Positions 8,205 to 17,070 are shown, numbered from the stretch's first letter. The stretch: 64,000 bases of DNA from Streptomyces sp. T12 (GCF_028736035.1 NZ_CP117866.1:372001-436000); one strand, 5' to 3'. Notes: generated by a model from the sequence alone, not told the origin. Numbers and translations are program-made.

Positions 8205-8585
8205 GTGCAGCAGGAGCCTGCGCCGTTCAGTCGGCATCTGCGCGTCCACCGGCACCGGGGCCACACGGTGCTGGAGTTCCGCGGCGAGATCGACATCGCG
8301 GCGGCGGTGGAGATAGCGCCGTACCTGGACCGGGTGACGACACACCCCGATGCCCGGATCGTGATCGACCTCAGGAGCGTCGAGTTCTTCGACTGCTCGG
8401 GGCTGCGGCTGCTGTACCGGGCCCGCGCCCGGGTGCTCGACCACGGCGGGCAGCTGCACCTGGTCTGCACCCACCCGCTCACCCTGCGGGTCCTCAAAAT
8501 CACCGGGCTGTCCCGGCTGCTGCCCGCGCATCCGACACCGGACGCGGCCCTGGACCGGCCCGAGGCCACGTCCGGCACGTTATGA
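8205..8585 (+). CDS. STAS-domain anti-sigma factor antagonist
   Basis: About 126 residues from a GTG at 8205 with GGAGG ten bases upstream; an in-frame ATG at 8112 would add 31 residues but has no ribosome site. The STAS fold is clear: VLEFRGEIDIAAAVEIAPYL followed by VIDLRSVEFFDCSGLRLLYRARARV, with the phosphorylatable Ser in DCSG. Such proteins bind and release anti-sigma factor kinases of the RsbW type when unphosphorylated. No anti-sigma kinase or sigma gene is next to it, so its partner is elsewhere. Confidence 0.87.
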   Translation: MQQEPAPFSRHLRVHRHRGHTVLEFRGEIDIAAAVEIAPYLDRVTTHPDARIVIDLRSVEFFDCSGLRLLYRARARVLDHGGQLHLVCTHPLTLRVLKITGLSRLLPAHPTPDAALDRPEATSGTL

Positions 8586-8636
8586 GGCTCCCGCGGCTTG
8601 CGGAACATCTCGTGCCGGTGGAGATGGCCCGGGCGT

Positions 8637-9590
8637 CTATGCGGTTCCCGGCGCGTCGAACAGGGCGCTGACGGACTCCCCGTTGTGAATGCGGCGCACG
8701 GCCTCGGCGAGTGCGGGGGCGATGGACAGGATGTGCAGCTTCTCGGTGCGCTCCTCCTCCGGGACCGGCACGGTGTTGGTGCACACGATCTCCAGTACGT
8801 CGGGCTGCTCGCCGATCCGCTTCAGGGCGCCGGACGCGAACAGGCCGTGCGTACAGGCGACGCGGATTGACCGCGGCCCCAACTCGCGCAGGCGGTCCAG
8901 GAGTTCGAGGACGGTACTGCCCTTGGCGATCTCATCGTCCAGGATGATCACGTCCCGCCCGGTCACCTCGCCGATGACGGAGTTGATGCTGACCCGGTCG
9001 TCCGCGAACCGCTGCTTGGCGCCGGCGGCCACCTGAGCGCCGATCATCCGGGCGAACGCGGCGGCTTCCTTGGCGTTGCCGAGGTCCGGCGAGACGACGG
9101 TCGTACGGGAGAGGTCGTACCGGCGGAAGTGGGCGGCGAGTTCGCGCAGTGCGTGCAGGTGGTCGACCGGCACCGTGAAGAAGCCGTGCACCTGGGGCGA
9201 GTGCAGCGTCATGGCGAGGACGCGGCTCGCACCCGCCGACACCATCAGGTCCGCCACGAGCCGCCCACCGAGCGAGATACGAGGGGCGTCCTTCTTGTCG
9301 GAGCGGGCGTAGGAGTAGTGCGGCATGACGACGGTGATCCGGCGTGCGGACGCCCCGCGCGCGGCGTCGCACATCAGCAGCAGCTCGACCAGGTGCTCCT
9401 GGACCGGCCGGACCAGCGGCTGGATCAGGAAGACGTCCCGTTCCCGGCAGTTGGCCTGCAGCTGCACCTCCAGGCAGTCGTTGGCGAAACGGCTGACCCG
9501 GGTGGGGCTGAGCGGCACCCCCAAGTGAGCGCAGACCTCCGCCGCCAGTTCGGGGTGGGCACTACCGCTGAACACGGCGATCTCTCGCAC
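8637..9590 (-). CDS. prs2: Ribose-phosphate pyrophosphokinase, divergent second type
   Basis: 317 residues, the usual length. Synthesises 5-phosphoribosyl-1-pyrophosphate from ribose 5-phosphate and ATP if active. Recognisable blocks: FANDCLEVQLQANCRERDVFLIQP, the ATP-binding region PHYSYARSDKK (residues 90-100) and VVSPDLGNAKEAA. The PRPP-binding loop at residues 218-226 reads DDEIAKGST where classical enzymes have DD-M/L-IDTGGT, so two or three loop positions differ. It is not next to glmU, where the housekeeping prs normally lies, so this is a paralogue with possibly altered control or substrate. An inverted repeat lies ten bases upstream of the start. Confidence 0.85.
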   Translation of the reverse strand: MREIAVFSGSAHPELAAEVCAHLGVPLSPTRVSRFANDCLEVQLQANCRERDVFLIQPLVRPVQEHLVELLLMCDAARGASARRITVVMPHYSYARSDKKDAPRISLGGRLVADLMVSAGASRVLAMTLHSPQVHGFFTVPVDHLHALRELAAHFRRYDLSRTTVVSPDLGNAKEAAAFARMIGAQVAAGAKQRFADDRVSINSVIGEVTGRDVIILDDEIAKGSTVLELLDRLRELGPRSIRVACTHGLFASGALKRIGEQPDVLEIVCTNTVPVPEEERTEKLHILSIAPALAEAVRRIHNGESVSALFDAPGTA

Positions 9591-9600
9591 GATCCGCTCC

Positions 9601-9634
9601 TAGCATGATCATTCCGGGTGGCGGAATCATGCTA
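9601..9634. promoter_or_regulatory. Inverted repeat upstream of the second prs gene
   Basis: TAGCATGAT (9601-9609) and ATCATGCTA (9626-9634) pair perfectly over 9 bases, with a further inner TTCC/GGAA match. It lies between the P450 stop and the prs start. There is no T-run on either side, so an operator is more likely than a terminator. The binding protein is unknown. Confidence 0.45.
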
Positions 9635-9691
9635 CTGACCTCGGCAGAAACGTTGCAGCTCAGACGAGGGCGAGAGCGTGCGGTGATTGCC

Positions 9692-10882
9692 TCACCAGGA
9701 CACGGGCAACCGGAGCGGGCTCCGCGTCATCTGCCCCTCCCGCCAGGCGATGGTCTCGGGCGTGAACTCGGCGCGCAGGCGTGGGAAGCGGGCGGCGAGG
9801 CGGTGCAGGGCGAGTTCGAGTTCCAGGCGGGCGAGCCAGGCGCCCAGGCAGTGGTGGGGTCCGGCGCCGAAGGCGATGCCGGGCGAGGTCAGGGGTGCGA
9901 AGAGGTCGGGTTCGCCGGGCGGGAAGACCTCGGGATCGCGGCCGGCGGAGTTGGTCTGGACGGCGACCACGCTGCCCGCCGGGATCAGCACGCCTCCCAC
10001 CTCGGTGTCCTCGACGGCGCGGCGGATCAGCCCGGGCAGGACGCGGCCCTCGCTGAGCGGGATGGTGCGCAGCAGCTGTTCGGCCGCGGTGGCCGCCGCC
10101 TCCGTGTCCTTGGCGAGCCCCGGCCAGGCGGCCTGCCCGTCGGTGAGGAGGTAGACGACGGCGTTGCCGAGGGCCGTCATGGTGGTCTCGTGCCCGGCGA
10201 CGACCAGTCCGCAGACCAGGGTGACCAGGCGGCGCTCGTCGATGCCGAGCTCGTCGCCCGCCGCGACCAGCCCGCTCACCAGGTCGTCGCCGGGCGACGT
10301 CCGCCGCTCGGCCACCAGTCGACCGGCGAACTCCCCGAACTCCCGCATCGCCAGGCCGACTTCCTCGGCGGTGTGGGCGCCGCCGGACAGGGCGTGGTCG
10401 GCCCAGTGCCGGATGCGCTCGCGGTCCACGTGCTCCAGCCCCATCAGGCGGCAGATCACCGAGACGGGCAGCGGCCGCGTGAACCCCTCGATGATGTCGG
10501 CGGGCCGGTTCCGTTCGGCGAGGTCGTCCAGGAGGGCCTCGACCACCGAGGCCACCCAGGGCCGCCAGCGCGCGATCGCCCGGGGCGTGAAGGCCCGCTG
10601 CACGGTGCCGCGCAGCACCTGGTGGGCGGCACCGTCCTGGTTGAGAAGCCCGTCGGGGGAGTCGAGCAGGTTCGGTACGACGAGCAGGGGCGGGGCGTCC
10701 GCCGCGTGCAGCGAACTCCGGTTGAACCGGGGGTCCATGAGCACCTGCCGCACCTCGGCGTACCGGGTCACGAGCCACACCGGGGTGCCCGTGGCGAGGG
10801 TGCCGAGCCGGGGCGGTCCGGGCTCGGGGAGGCTGATGCGGTGCATGGGGCGAAGCGGCCGGGAGGTGCTGTCTGCGCTCAT
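9692..10882 (-). CDS. Cytochrome P450 with altered K-helix motif
   Basis: 396 residues, a soluble class I bacterial P450. I-helix oxygen-activating motif AGHETT at residues 229-234 and haem-binding loop FGAGPHHCLG with the cysteine thiolate at about 345 are normal. The K-helix segment reads AAEQLLRTIP (267-275): the glutamate of ExxR, which salt-bridges with Arg, is replaced by Gln. Some Streptomyces P450s tied to conservons (CYP157 group) also lack a standard ExxR. It needs separate ferredoxin and reductase, none of which is adjacent. Substrate unknown. Confidence 0.93.
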   Translation of the reverse strand: MSADSTSRPLRPMHRISLPEPGPPRLGTLATGTPVWLVTRYAEVRQVLMDPRFNRSSLHAADAPPLLVVPNLLDSPDGLLNQDGAAHQVLRGTVQRAFTPRAIARWRPWVASVVEALLDDLAERNRPADIIEGFTRPLPVSVICRLMGLEHVDRERIRHWADHALSGGAHTAEEVGLAMREFGEFAGRLVAERRTSPGDDLVSGLVAAGDELGIDERRLVTLVCGLVVAGHETTMTALGNAVVYLLTDGQAAWPGLAKDTEAAATAAEQLLRTIPLSEGRVLPGLIRRAVEDTEVGGVLIPAGSVVAVQTNSAGRDPEVFPPGEPDLFAPLTSPGIAFGAGPHHCLGAWLARLELELALHRLAARFPRLRAEFTPETIAWREGQMTRSPLRLPVSW

Positions 10883-11026
10883 CCGGGTCTCCAGACGCGC
10901 CGGTACGGACGGTTCCCCACGCTAGTGCGCCGCCCCTGCCCCAGTCAGCGGAGGTAATCGGCCAACGGACAGGTCCGGCAAGGGATTTGGGGGTACTTCG
11001 TTGAACAGGGAAGGAGGAACGTCGAC

Positions 11027-11689
11027 ATGACGACTCCCATCAAGCGCATCAACAAGCGCATGCCCGGCTGGGCGAAGGTGGTGAGCGCCCTGATCCTGGT
11101 GCTCGTCGTCTTCTTCGCCGGGATCCGGCTGAGCGTGATCCCCGGCCTCAAGGACCTGTTCGGCACCGAGACCAACGACCGCTCGGGTCCCGCACTGCTC
11201 CAGTCCATCCAGGACATGAGCCGCTATGACGCCGCCTCCGGCAACTTCCAGATCGTCGTGGATCTGGAGAAGGACGCCAAGTTCCTGCCCGACGCGATCC
11301 GCGGCACCCGCACGCTGTACGTCGGCGCGGGCACCGTGGACGCCTATGTCGACCTCGGAAAGGTCGGTGAGGACGACGTCACGGTCAACGACGACCGTAC
11401 GTCCGCCACGCTCCGTCTCCCGCACGCCGCCCTCGGCAAACCGTCCCTGGACCCCGACCGCTCCTACGCCGTGTCCAAGGAGCGCGGTCTCCTCGACCGC
11501 CTCGGCGATCTCTTCTCGGACAATCCGAACAGCGAACAGGCCGTCCAGAAGCTGGCGGTCAAGCACATCGGCGACGCGGCCAAGGAGAGCAGGCTGACCG
11601 CACGTGCCGAGACCAACACCACCGACATGCTCGAGGGGCTGCTCCACTCCCTCGGCTTCAAGGAGGTGAAGGTGACGTACGGGGTCTGA
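11027..11689 (+). CDS. DUF4230 domain membrane-anchored protein
   Basis: 220 residues. AAGGAGG eight bases before ATG 11027. One N-terminal transmembrane helix (about residues 16-35, WAKVVSALILVLVVFFAG) followed by an extracytoplasmic domain starting with GPALLQSIQDMSRYDAASGNF and ending VKVTYGV, which matches the DUF4230 pattern (ALL-l-dlsryhAa-g-y-v-v). Function unknown in the family. It converges on the antiporter operon with 15 bases between stops. Confidence 0.82.
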   Translation: MTTPIKRINKRMPGWAKVVSALILVLVVFFAGIRLSVIPGLKDLFGTETNDRSGPALLQSIQDMSRYDAASGNFQIVVDLEKDAKFLPDAIRGTRTLYVGAGTVDAYVDLGKVGEDDVTVNDDRTSATLRLPHAALGKPSLDPDRSYAVSKERGLLDRLGDLFSDNPNSEQAVQKLAVKHIGDAAKESRLTARAETNTTDMLEGLLHSLGFKEVKVTYGV

Positions 11690-11704
11690 GCCCCCGCGAC
11701 TCCC

Positions 11705-13465
11705 CTACGACAGCAGGCCCGGCAGGGCCAGCGCACCGAGCACGGTGGCGCCCACCAGCACCCAGGCCACGTAGTCCCCGACGTGCCCGGACTGCAGGCG
11801 CCGCAGCGGCCGTGCCCGGTCCGGGACGGTGAGGAACCCCGGCCGGGTCACGGCCAGCGCCGCGAGGCCCAGGGCCAGCGCGGTGGAGGCGAGGTCCAGC
11901 AGCACACCGGCCGGGCTCCAGTGCGGTGCGGGCACCGCGGCACCGCCGGACCCGGCCTCGTTGACGGCGTGCGCCACGACCTCGCCGAGGCCGGGGGCCA
12001 CGCCGACGGCGAGCGAGCCGGCCAGCAGCAGGGCGGGGACCACGGTCATGGTGTCGGGGATCCGGCCGAGCCGATGCCGGGTCTCGGGCCGCTCACCGCC
12101 GCCGGTCGTCTCGTACTCGGTGTCCTCCTCGGGCGGGTGGCCGAGCCCGAAGAACACCCGGGCGGCGACCCGCAGCACCGCACCGGCGGTGACCGCACTC
12201 GCGGCGACGTACAGCACGATGAGCGGGCCGCCCACGGCCTCCTCCGTGACGGCCTTGCCGAACGACGTCCCGAACGGCGGGAGTCCGGCGAGCGCGAGTC
12301 CGGCCACTGTGAACAGCACGGCGACACCGCGCAGTTCCCGGGCCCGCCCGTGCAGCGCGTGTTCGTCGACGCTGCCGTACCGGTCGAGGAGGATGCCCGT
12401 GCAGGCGAACAGCGCGGCCTTCACACCGGCGTGGCCGAGGACGTACAGGGCGACCCCGTCGTCGGCCTCCGGTGTCAGTACGCCGATGGCGATCAGGAAC
12501 AGCCCGGTGTGGGCGACCGTCGAGCAGGCCAGCAGCCGCTTGATGTGCCGCTGGTACCAGCACATGACGGCGCCGATCACCGCCGTCACGCAGCCGAGCA
12601 CGACGAGCACCCGCTCCAGGTCGGCCGCCGGGATCCCGCCGGGTCCGGCGAAGACGGTGCCGTACACGCGCCAGACGCCGTACACGCCGAGTTCGACCAT
12701 GACGCCCGACAGCAGCATGCACACGGGGGTGGGGGCGACGGCGTGTGCGTCCGGGAGCCAGAAGTGGAAGGGCACGGCGGCCGCCTTGACCAGCAGGCCG
12801 GTCAGGACGAGGACGAAGGCGGCGAGGACCAGCGCGTCCGGCGGCCCGTGCGCGTCGAGACCGCGGCCGATCTGCGCCATGCCGAGCTCGCCGGTGCGGG
12901 CGTAGAGCAGACCGATGCCCATCAGCATGGCGTACGCGCCGAGCGAGGTGACCACCCCGAAGCTCAGCGCACCCTGCACGGCCTTGGCCTCCTCGACCCG
13001 GTGCCCGGTCAGCGCGTAGGCGACGACGCTCATCAGCTCGAACCACACGAACGCGTTGAACAGGTCGCCCGCGATCGCGAACCCGCACATGCCCGCCTGG
13101 AAGAGCAGCATCAGCGCGGGGAACGAACCGGCGTGCCGACGCGGGGGTTCTTCGAAGTAGTGCCAGGAGTACGCCAGGGCCGCGAGGGTCAGCAGGGAGG
13201 CCAGGGCCGCCATGCCGAGCCCCGCGCCGTCCCCGGCCAGGACGATGCCGACGCTGCGGCCCTCGACGGGCGTCCAGCCGCCGACCCATTCGGCCATCGG
13301 CGGCGAGGAGTTCAGCAGCAGCACGATCGCGAGCCCGGCCGTGCCCGCCGAGACGGCACAGCCCACGGACTCGGCGACGACGCGGGGCAGGCGGCGTCCG
13401 CCGGCGACCAGGAGGGCGGCGCCGAGGAGCGGTACGGCGACGAGCAGCGGCAGCAGGTCGTCCAT
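11705..13465 (-). CDS. mrpD: Mrp/MBH antiporter subunit D (NuoN/M-like)
   Basis: 586 residues, about 14 transmembrane helices. NADH-quinone-oxidoreductase M/N-like family: the TM5 glutamate in [17 protein letters not shown], the TM7 lysine in [19 protein letters not shown] with the broken helix [14 protein letters not shown], and the TM12 lysine in [14 protein letters not shown] are all present, so the proton path looks intact. Start ATG 13465 overlaps the previous stop (TGATG). Last gene of the operon. This is the only large NuoL/M/N-like subunit in the locus; a MrpA with its own NuoL-like half is missing. Confidence 0.9.
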   Translation of the reverse strand: MDDLLPLLVAVPLLGAALLVAGGRRLPRVVAESVGCAVSAGTAGLAIVLLLNSSPPMAEWVGGWTPVEGRSVGIVLAGDGAGLGMAALASLLTLAALAYSWHYFEEPPRRHAGSFPALMLLFQAGMCGFAIAGDLFNAFVWFELMSVVAYALTGHRVEEAKAVQGALSFGVVTSLGAYAMLMGIGLLYARTGELGMAQIGRGLDAHGPPDALVLAAFVLVLTGLLVKAAAVPFHFWLPDAHAVAPTPVCMLLSGVMVELGVYGVWRVYGTVFAGPGGIPAADLERVLVVLGCVTAVIGAVMCWYQRHIKRLLACSTVAHTGLFLIAIGVLTPEADDGVALYVLGHAGVKAALFACTGILLDRYGSVDEHALHGRARELRGVAVLFTVAGLALAGLPPFGTSFGKAVTEEAVGGPLIVLYVAASAVTAGAVLRVAARVFFGLGHPPEEDTEYETTGGGERPETRHRLGRIPDTMTVVPALLLAGSLAVGVAPGLGEVVAHAVNEAGSGGAAVPAPHWSPAGVLLDLASTALALGLAALAVTRPGFLTVPDRARPLRRLQSGHVGDYVAWVLVGATVLGALALPGLLS

Positions 13466-13812
13466 CAGCCGCGCAGCTCGGTCAGTTCGTCGGGGTCGAC
13501 CGTGCCGTGCCGCTTGGAGACCTGGATGACGAGCGCGAGCAGCAGGGCGGTGACGGTGGCGCCGACGACGACGTCGGTCAGGGCGAGCGCCTGCACGACC
13601 GGGTCGACGACGGGGCGTGAGCCGGGCTCGATGTCGGAGAAGACGGGGGCGGTGGCGTCGTCGCGGTAGCCGACGGCCAGCAGCAGGACGTACGTGGCGG
13701 ACTGGCACACGGACAGGCAGCCGACGGCGTGGATCAGATTGCGGCTGGTGGCGAGGCCGTAGCAGCCGACCAGGAAGATCCACACGGCGACGAGGTACGG
13801 CAGGACATCCAT
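13465..13812 (-). CDS. mrpC: Mrp/MBH antiporter subunit C (NuoK-like)
   Basis: 115 residues, three transmembrane helices. NuoK/MnhC features: [40 protein letters not shown] and [28 protein letters not shown] at 13812, eleven bases after the mrpB stop; a GTG immediately before it is an alternative. Translationally coupled to mrpD. Confidence 0.9.
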   Translation of the reverse strand: MDVLPYLVAVWIFLVGCYGLATSRNLIHAVGCLSVCQSATYVLLLAVGYRDDATAPVFSDIEPGSRPVVDPVVQALALTDVVVGATVTALLLALVIQVSKRHGTVDPDELTELRG

Positions 13813-13822
13813 CACGACGCTC

Positions 13823-14563
13823 TCACTTCCCGCTCTCCTCCTCGATCTCGACGGCCTGGTCCAGGAAGCGGGCCAGCAGCACGACGACCGCACAGGCGAC
13901 CTCCATGCCGATGGCCGCGTTCAGCAGCGGCACGGTGCCGCCGGAGGACAGCGTGTTGAACGTGCCGTACGGCAGCAGGGTGTTGGCGAGGAAGGCGGCA
14001 GAGCCGATGAGGCCCGCGAGGCCGGTGACGAGGTAGGCCGAGGCCGAGACGGCGTCGCCGACCTCGTAGAGGCCGACCGGGCGGATGCGTTCCAGGGCGC
14101 GGTAGTCGGCGCCGAGGTAGAGCAGGTGCAGGGAGGTCGCGGCGACGACGCCGCCCTGGAAGCCACCGCCGGGGCTGAGCTGGCCGTGCGCGATGAGGTA
14201 CAGGCCGGTGACCAGGGCGATCGGCAGGACGATCAGGGCGTATCGGCGTACCGGCGGGGCCACGTCGGCGGGTTCGGGCCGGGCGCGGTGCTCGTCGCGG
14301 GTCTGCCGCAGCAGGACGACACAGCCGACGACGGCCGCGAACAGGATGGTCATCTCGCCGAGGGTGTCGAAGGCACGCTGGTCGAAGTTGACGGAGGCGA
14401 TGGAGTTGGCGGTGCGGCGGGCGAGGGACTCGTGCACGGCGCGGTCGCCGTACGGGTGGGTGTCGCCGCCGAAGTCCGGCAGCCGCAGGCAGGCGGCGAC
14501 GAGGAGCACGGCGAGGCCGGCGCCGCCGACGAGGACGAGCCGGAGCCGGGTGCGCGGGTTCAT
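13823..14563 (-). CDS. mrpB: Fused MbhE-like + MrpB (MnhB) antiporter subunit
   Basis: 246 residues. Residues 1-90 resemble the MbhE piece that in MrpA forms the far C-terminus (TANSIASVNFDQRAFDTLGEMTILFAAVVGCVVLL). From about residue 105 the MnhB domain follows with its hallmark LIAHGQLSPGGGFQGGVVAATSLHLLYL. In MBH-type operons these are two genes, mbhE and mbhF. The start overlaps the preceding stop by four bases (ATGA). Confidence 0.88.
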   Translation of the reverse strand: MNPRTRLRLVLVGGAGLAVLLVAACLRLPDFGGDTHPYGDRAVHESLARRTANSIASVNFDQRAFDTLGEMTILFAAVVGCVVLLRQTRDEHRARPEPADVAPPVRRYALIVLPIALVTGLYLIAHGQLSPGGGFQGGVVAATSLHLLYLGADYRALERIRPVGLYEVGDAVSASAYLVTGLAGLIGSAAFLANTLLPYGTFNTLSSGGTVPLLNAAIGMEVACAVVVLLARFLDQAVEIEEESGK

Positions 14564-14811
14564 CGCTCCCGCCCCTTGCGCCGCTTGACCTTGCGGACGG
14601 ACAGGAGCAGCAGCAGCGGGGTGAGGGCGCCGCCGACCGCCAGCTGCGACAGGGCGACGTCGGGCGCCTGCACCGAGGTGAACAGCACGGCGAGTACGAC
14701 ACCGAGGACGGCCAGCACGAGGGCCTGGCGCACGGGGTCGCGGACGGCTACCGCCACGGTCGCACAGACGGCGACGAGCACCAGCGCGACGACGATGACC
14801 GCGTCAGCCAC
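14560..14811 (-). CDS. MbhD-like DUF4040 subunit (stand-alone MrpA C-terminal piece)
   Basis: 83 residues from GTG 14811, which overlaps the previous gene by eight bases; an upstream ATG at 14844 is possible. Two to three helices with LAVLFTSVQAPDVALSQLAVGGALTPLLLLLSVRKV, the DUF4040/MbhD signature (gapDVAltqlav). In classical Mrp systems this segment lies inside MrpA after the NuoL-like part; here it is a separate gene, as in the Pyrococcus membrane-bound hydrogenase. Confidence 0.85.
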   Translation of the reverse strand: MADAVIVVALVLVAVCATVAVAVRDPVRQALVLAVLGVVLAVLFTSVQAPDVALSQLAVGGALTPLLLLLSVRKVKRRKGRER

Positions 14812-15256
14812 CGCGCACCCCCGCGAAACCGCCGGCCAGCGCACGGGAGGCGACCAGGTTCCCGCCGATCAGGAGCGCGCCCGTGAGCAGGAGCTTCACC
14901 ATCGCCCGGCTCGGCCCGACCGCCACGCACAGCGCCAGGACCACCGCCGCGGCGAGACCTGCGGCCGCCCACGTCAGGCCCCAGGCGCGCGGCGGGTCGT
15001 CGGCCAGTTCGTCGGTGAGCAGGCGGGCGAAGACGAGGGTGCCGACGGGGCCGAGCAGGGCGAGGACCAGGGCGAGATCGACGTAAGAGGGGCGCTCGTA
15101 CCCCTGCCCGAGCAGGAGCAGTCCGGGGCAGGCCAGGGCGGTGGAGAGGTTCTGGGCCACGACCCGGCGCCGCAGCGGTCCGGTGGCGACACCCCAGAGG
15201 GTGGCGCCCACTCCCCCGCCGAGTACGACGGTCGCCGCGAGGAGCCAGCCGTTCAT
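14804..15256 (-). CDS. mrpFG: MrpF-MrpG fusion subunit
   Basis: 150 residues. The first half has MrpF character: VVLGGGVGATLWGVATGPLRRRVVAQNLSTA, then LVLALLGPVGTLVFARLL. The second half ends VKLLLTGALLIGGNLVASRALAGG, which resembles the MnhG C-terminus (KlllL-lF--l-nPvaSHalaRAA). Normally F and G are separate proteins of 90-120 residues. The fusion call rests on short motifs, so the G part is the less certain half. ATG 15256 overlaps the previous stop by four bases. Confidence 0.7.
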   Translation of the reverse strand: MNGWLLAATVVLGGGVGATLWGVATGPLRRRVVAQNLSTALACPGLLLLGQGYERPSYVDLALVLALLGPVGTLVFARLLTDELADDPPRAWGLTWAAAGLAAAVVLALCVAVGPSRAMVKLLLTGALLIGGNLVASRALAGGFAGVRGG

Positions 15257-15435
15257 CGTCCGGTCACCGCCCGGCGTGCGGCCACGGCCGCGAGCGCTGC
15301 CATGGCGGCGACGCCCGCGCCGACCGCGAGTTCCAGGGTGTCCACGGCGCTGATGAGGACCAGCCACAGCACGGCGAGCGCGGCCCACCAGGCCAGGAAC
15401 TCGGATGCGGCGAGCAGCGTCGTACGCCGGTCCAT
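15253..15435 (-). CDS. mrpE: Short MrpE-like membrane protein, N-terminal part only
   Basis: 60 residues with two hydrophobic helices (EFLAWWAALAVLWLVLISAV and LAVGAGVAAMAALAAVAARR). This matches the first two helices of MnhE; the roughly 100-residue C-terminal half of ordinary MrpE is absent. First gene of the antiporter operon; GGAGGTGGCG precedes the ATG at 15435, and position in the order E-F-G-(MbhD)-(MbhE/B)-C-D supports the call. An unrelated two-helix protein cannot be excluded. Confidence 0.6.
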   Translation of the reverse strand: MDRRTTLLAASEFLAWWAALAVLWLVLISAVDTLELAVGAGVAAMAALAAVAARRAVTGR

Positions 15436-15676
15436 ACGCCACCTCCGTGGACCGAATCTCCAGATGTCCGTTATTTCCCATACTTCGGTTCCGCGTCATC
15501 CAAACACCACCCTGGGCGACAGAGGCGGCGGCACGCGCGGGTCTCCGGCCGGAGTGCCCCGACAGCATGAAGGGAAACCGCGGGCGGCCGTGACCGGGAG
15601 CGGCGGAGGCGGCATCGCATCGGGCTACCGGGGTAATCCCCTTATTACAAAGGGAAGTTGAAGACTGGAGGACCGC

Positions 15677-16297
15677 ATGGCCCGTGGAACCCCACGTTCG
15701 CGCGCCGCGATACGCCCCGGCACTTCCAAGACCGCAGGCGGCGCCAAGTCGGCGGGCGGCGCCAAAACCTCAGACGCCGCCAAGTCCGAGCGCGGCGCCA
15801 AGTCCCGGCGCACCCCGCGACCCAAGCAGAACCCCCTGCGCTTCCTCGCCCGCCTTCTGGCGATGCTGTGCGCCTTCGCGTTCATGGTCGCCTTCGCCGT
15901 CGTCCTGGCGAAGCTCACCCTGCAGCCCTCCCCCGCCTCGGCGGCCCTGACCCACACCAACCTGCATCCGGGCCGCTCCCTGCGGGCCTATCTGGACCAG
16001 CCCGAACTGCGCGACGCCGTCCGGCAGATCGGCGGGAACCTGCTGCTGGGCGTTCCGTTCGGCATCCTGGTCCCCGTCGTCGCCCCCCGGACGCGCGGCG
16101 TCCTGCGCGTTCTTCTGCTCACGGCGACCGTCATGCTTCTCGTCGAGTTCGCGCAGGGCGCGCTGGTGACAGGGCGCGCCTTCGACATCGACGACGTCAT
16201 CCTCAACACCACCGGAGCCCTGATCGGCTACCTCCTGCTGGGCCGGCGACTGAGCCGCGCGGTACACGCCCGGGGGTCGCGCTCCGAGAAGGCCTAG
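15677..16297 (+). CDS. VanZ family membrane protein
   Basis: 206 residues, GGAGG before ATG 15677. The first 55 residues are a basic Ala/Gly/Lys-rich cytoplasmic tail with repeated GGAKS/GGAKT/RGAKS units. The VanZ core follows: QIGGNLLLGVPFGILVPVV, LLVEFAQGALVTGRAFDIDDVILNTTGALIGYLL, with four helices. VanZ-like proteins are linked to teicoplanin resistance in enterococci, but most homologues have no assigned role. The 3' end overlaps the TauE/SafE gene tail to tail by four bases. Confidence 0.88.
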   Translation: MARGTPRSRAAIRPGTSKTAGGAKSAGGAKTSDAAKSERGAKSRRTPRPKQNPLRFLARLLAMLCAFAFMVAFAVVLAKLTLQPSPASAALTHTNLHPGRSLRAYLDQPELRDAVRQIGGNLLLGVPFGILVPVVAPRTRGVLRVLLLTATVMLLVEFAQGALVTGRAFDIDDVILNTTGALIGYLLLGRRLSRAVHARGSRSEKA

Positions 16298-17070
16298 CGC
16301 AGCACCAACTGGACGACGGCCACCGTGCCGACCACCACGATGAGCGCGCGCAGGACGGAAGGGCGCAGGCGGCGGCCCGTCGTGGCGCCGAGATGGCCGC
16401 CGACCGCGGATCCGACCGCGAGCAGAGCTACGGCGGTCCAGTCGAAGTCCGCGACGACGAGGAAGAACAGCGCGGCGACGGAGTTGACCACGGCGACGAG
16501 CACGTTCTTGACGGCGGTGAGGCGTTGCAGGCTGTCGTCGAGGAGCATGCCCATCAGGGCGACATAGATGATGCCCTGGGCCGCGGAGAAGTAGCCGCCG
16601 TAGACGCTGGCCAGGGTCAGTCCGACGAGCAGCAGGGGGCCACCGTCGGGACGTACGGTTCGCCCCTCGCGTGCTCGGCGGCTGCGCAACTTCCTGCCGA
16701 TCAGGGGTTGGAGGACGACCAGTACGAGGGCAAGTCCCACCAGGGCCGGCACGATCCGTTCGAACGCCGAGGCGGGCAGGGCCAGCAGCAGCGTGGCGCC
16801 GGTGAGTCCGCCGAGCAGGGCGCCGGCGCCCCACTTCAGGATGCGCCGGCGCTGGCCACGGAGTTCTTCGCGGTACCCGATGGCTCCGCTGATCGAGCCC
16901 GGGATCAGGCCGAGCGCGTTGGAGACCGTCGCGGTGACGGGTGGCAGGCCGGTCGCGAGCAGGACCGGAAAGGTGATCAGCGCCCCCGAGCCGACGACGG
17001 CGTTGACGGCACCGGCGGCGATGCCCGCGCCCAGGACGGCGAGCAACTCACCGATGTGTGCGGCGTTCAT
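16294..17070 (-). CDS. TauE/SafE family sulfite/organosulfonate exporter
   Basis: 258 residues from ATG 17070, chosen because the first helix starts directly after it; the frame is open to an ATG at 17115. Eight predicted helices in two repeats, with the family motifs GAGIAAGAVNAVVGSGALITFPVL and TVSNALGLIPGSISGAIGYREEL, then GVYGGYFSAAQGI in the second half (SVYGGYFSAAQG). Probably exports an anion such as sulfite or a sulfonate. Stands alone. Confidence 0.87.
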   Translation of the reverse strand: MNAAHIGELLAVLGAGIAAGAVNAVVGSGALITFPVLLATGLPPVTATVSNALGLIPGSISGAIGYREELRGQRRRILKWGAGALLGGLTGATLLLALPASAFERIVPALVGLALVLVVLQPLIGRKLRSRRAREGRTVRPDGGPLLLVGLTLASVYGGYFSAAQGIIYVALMGMLLDDSLQRLTAVKNVLVAVVNSVAALFFLVVADFDWTAVALLAVGSAVGGHLGATTGRRLRPSVLRALIVVVGTVAVVQLVLR

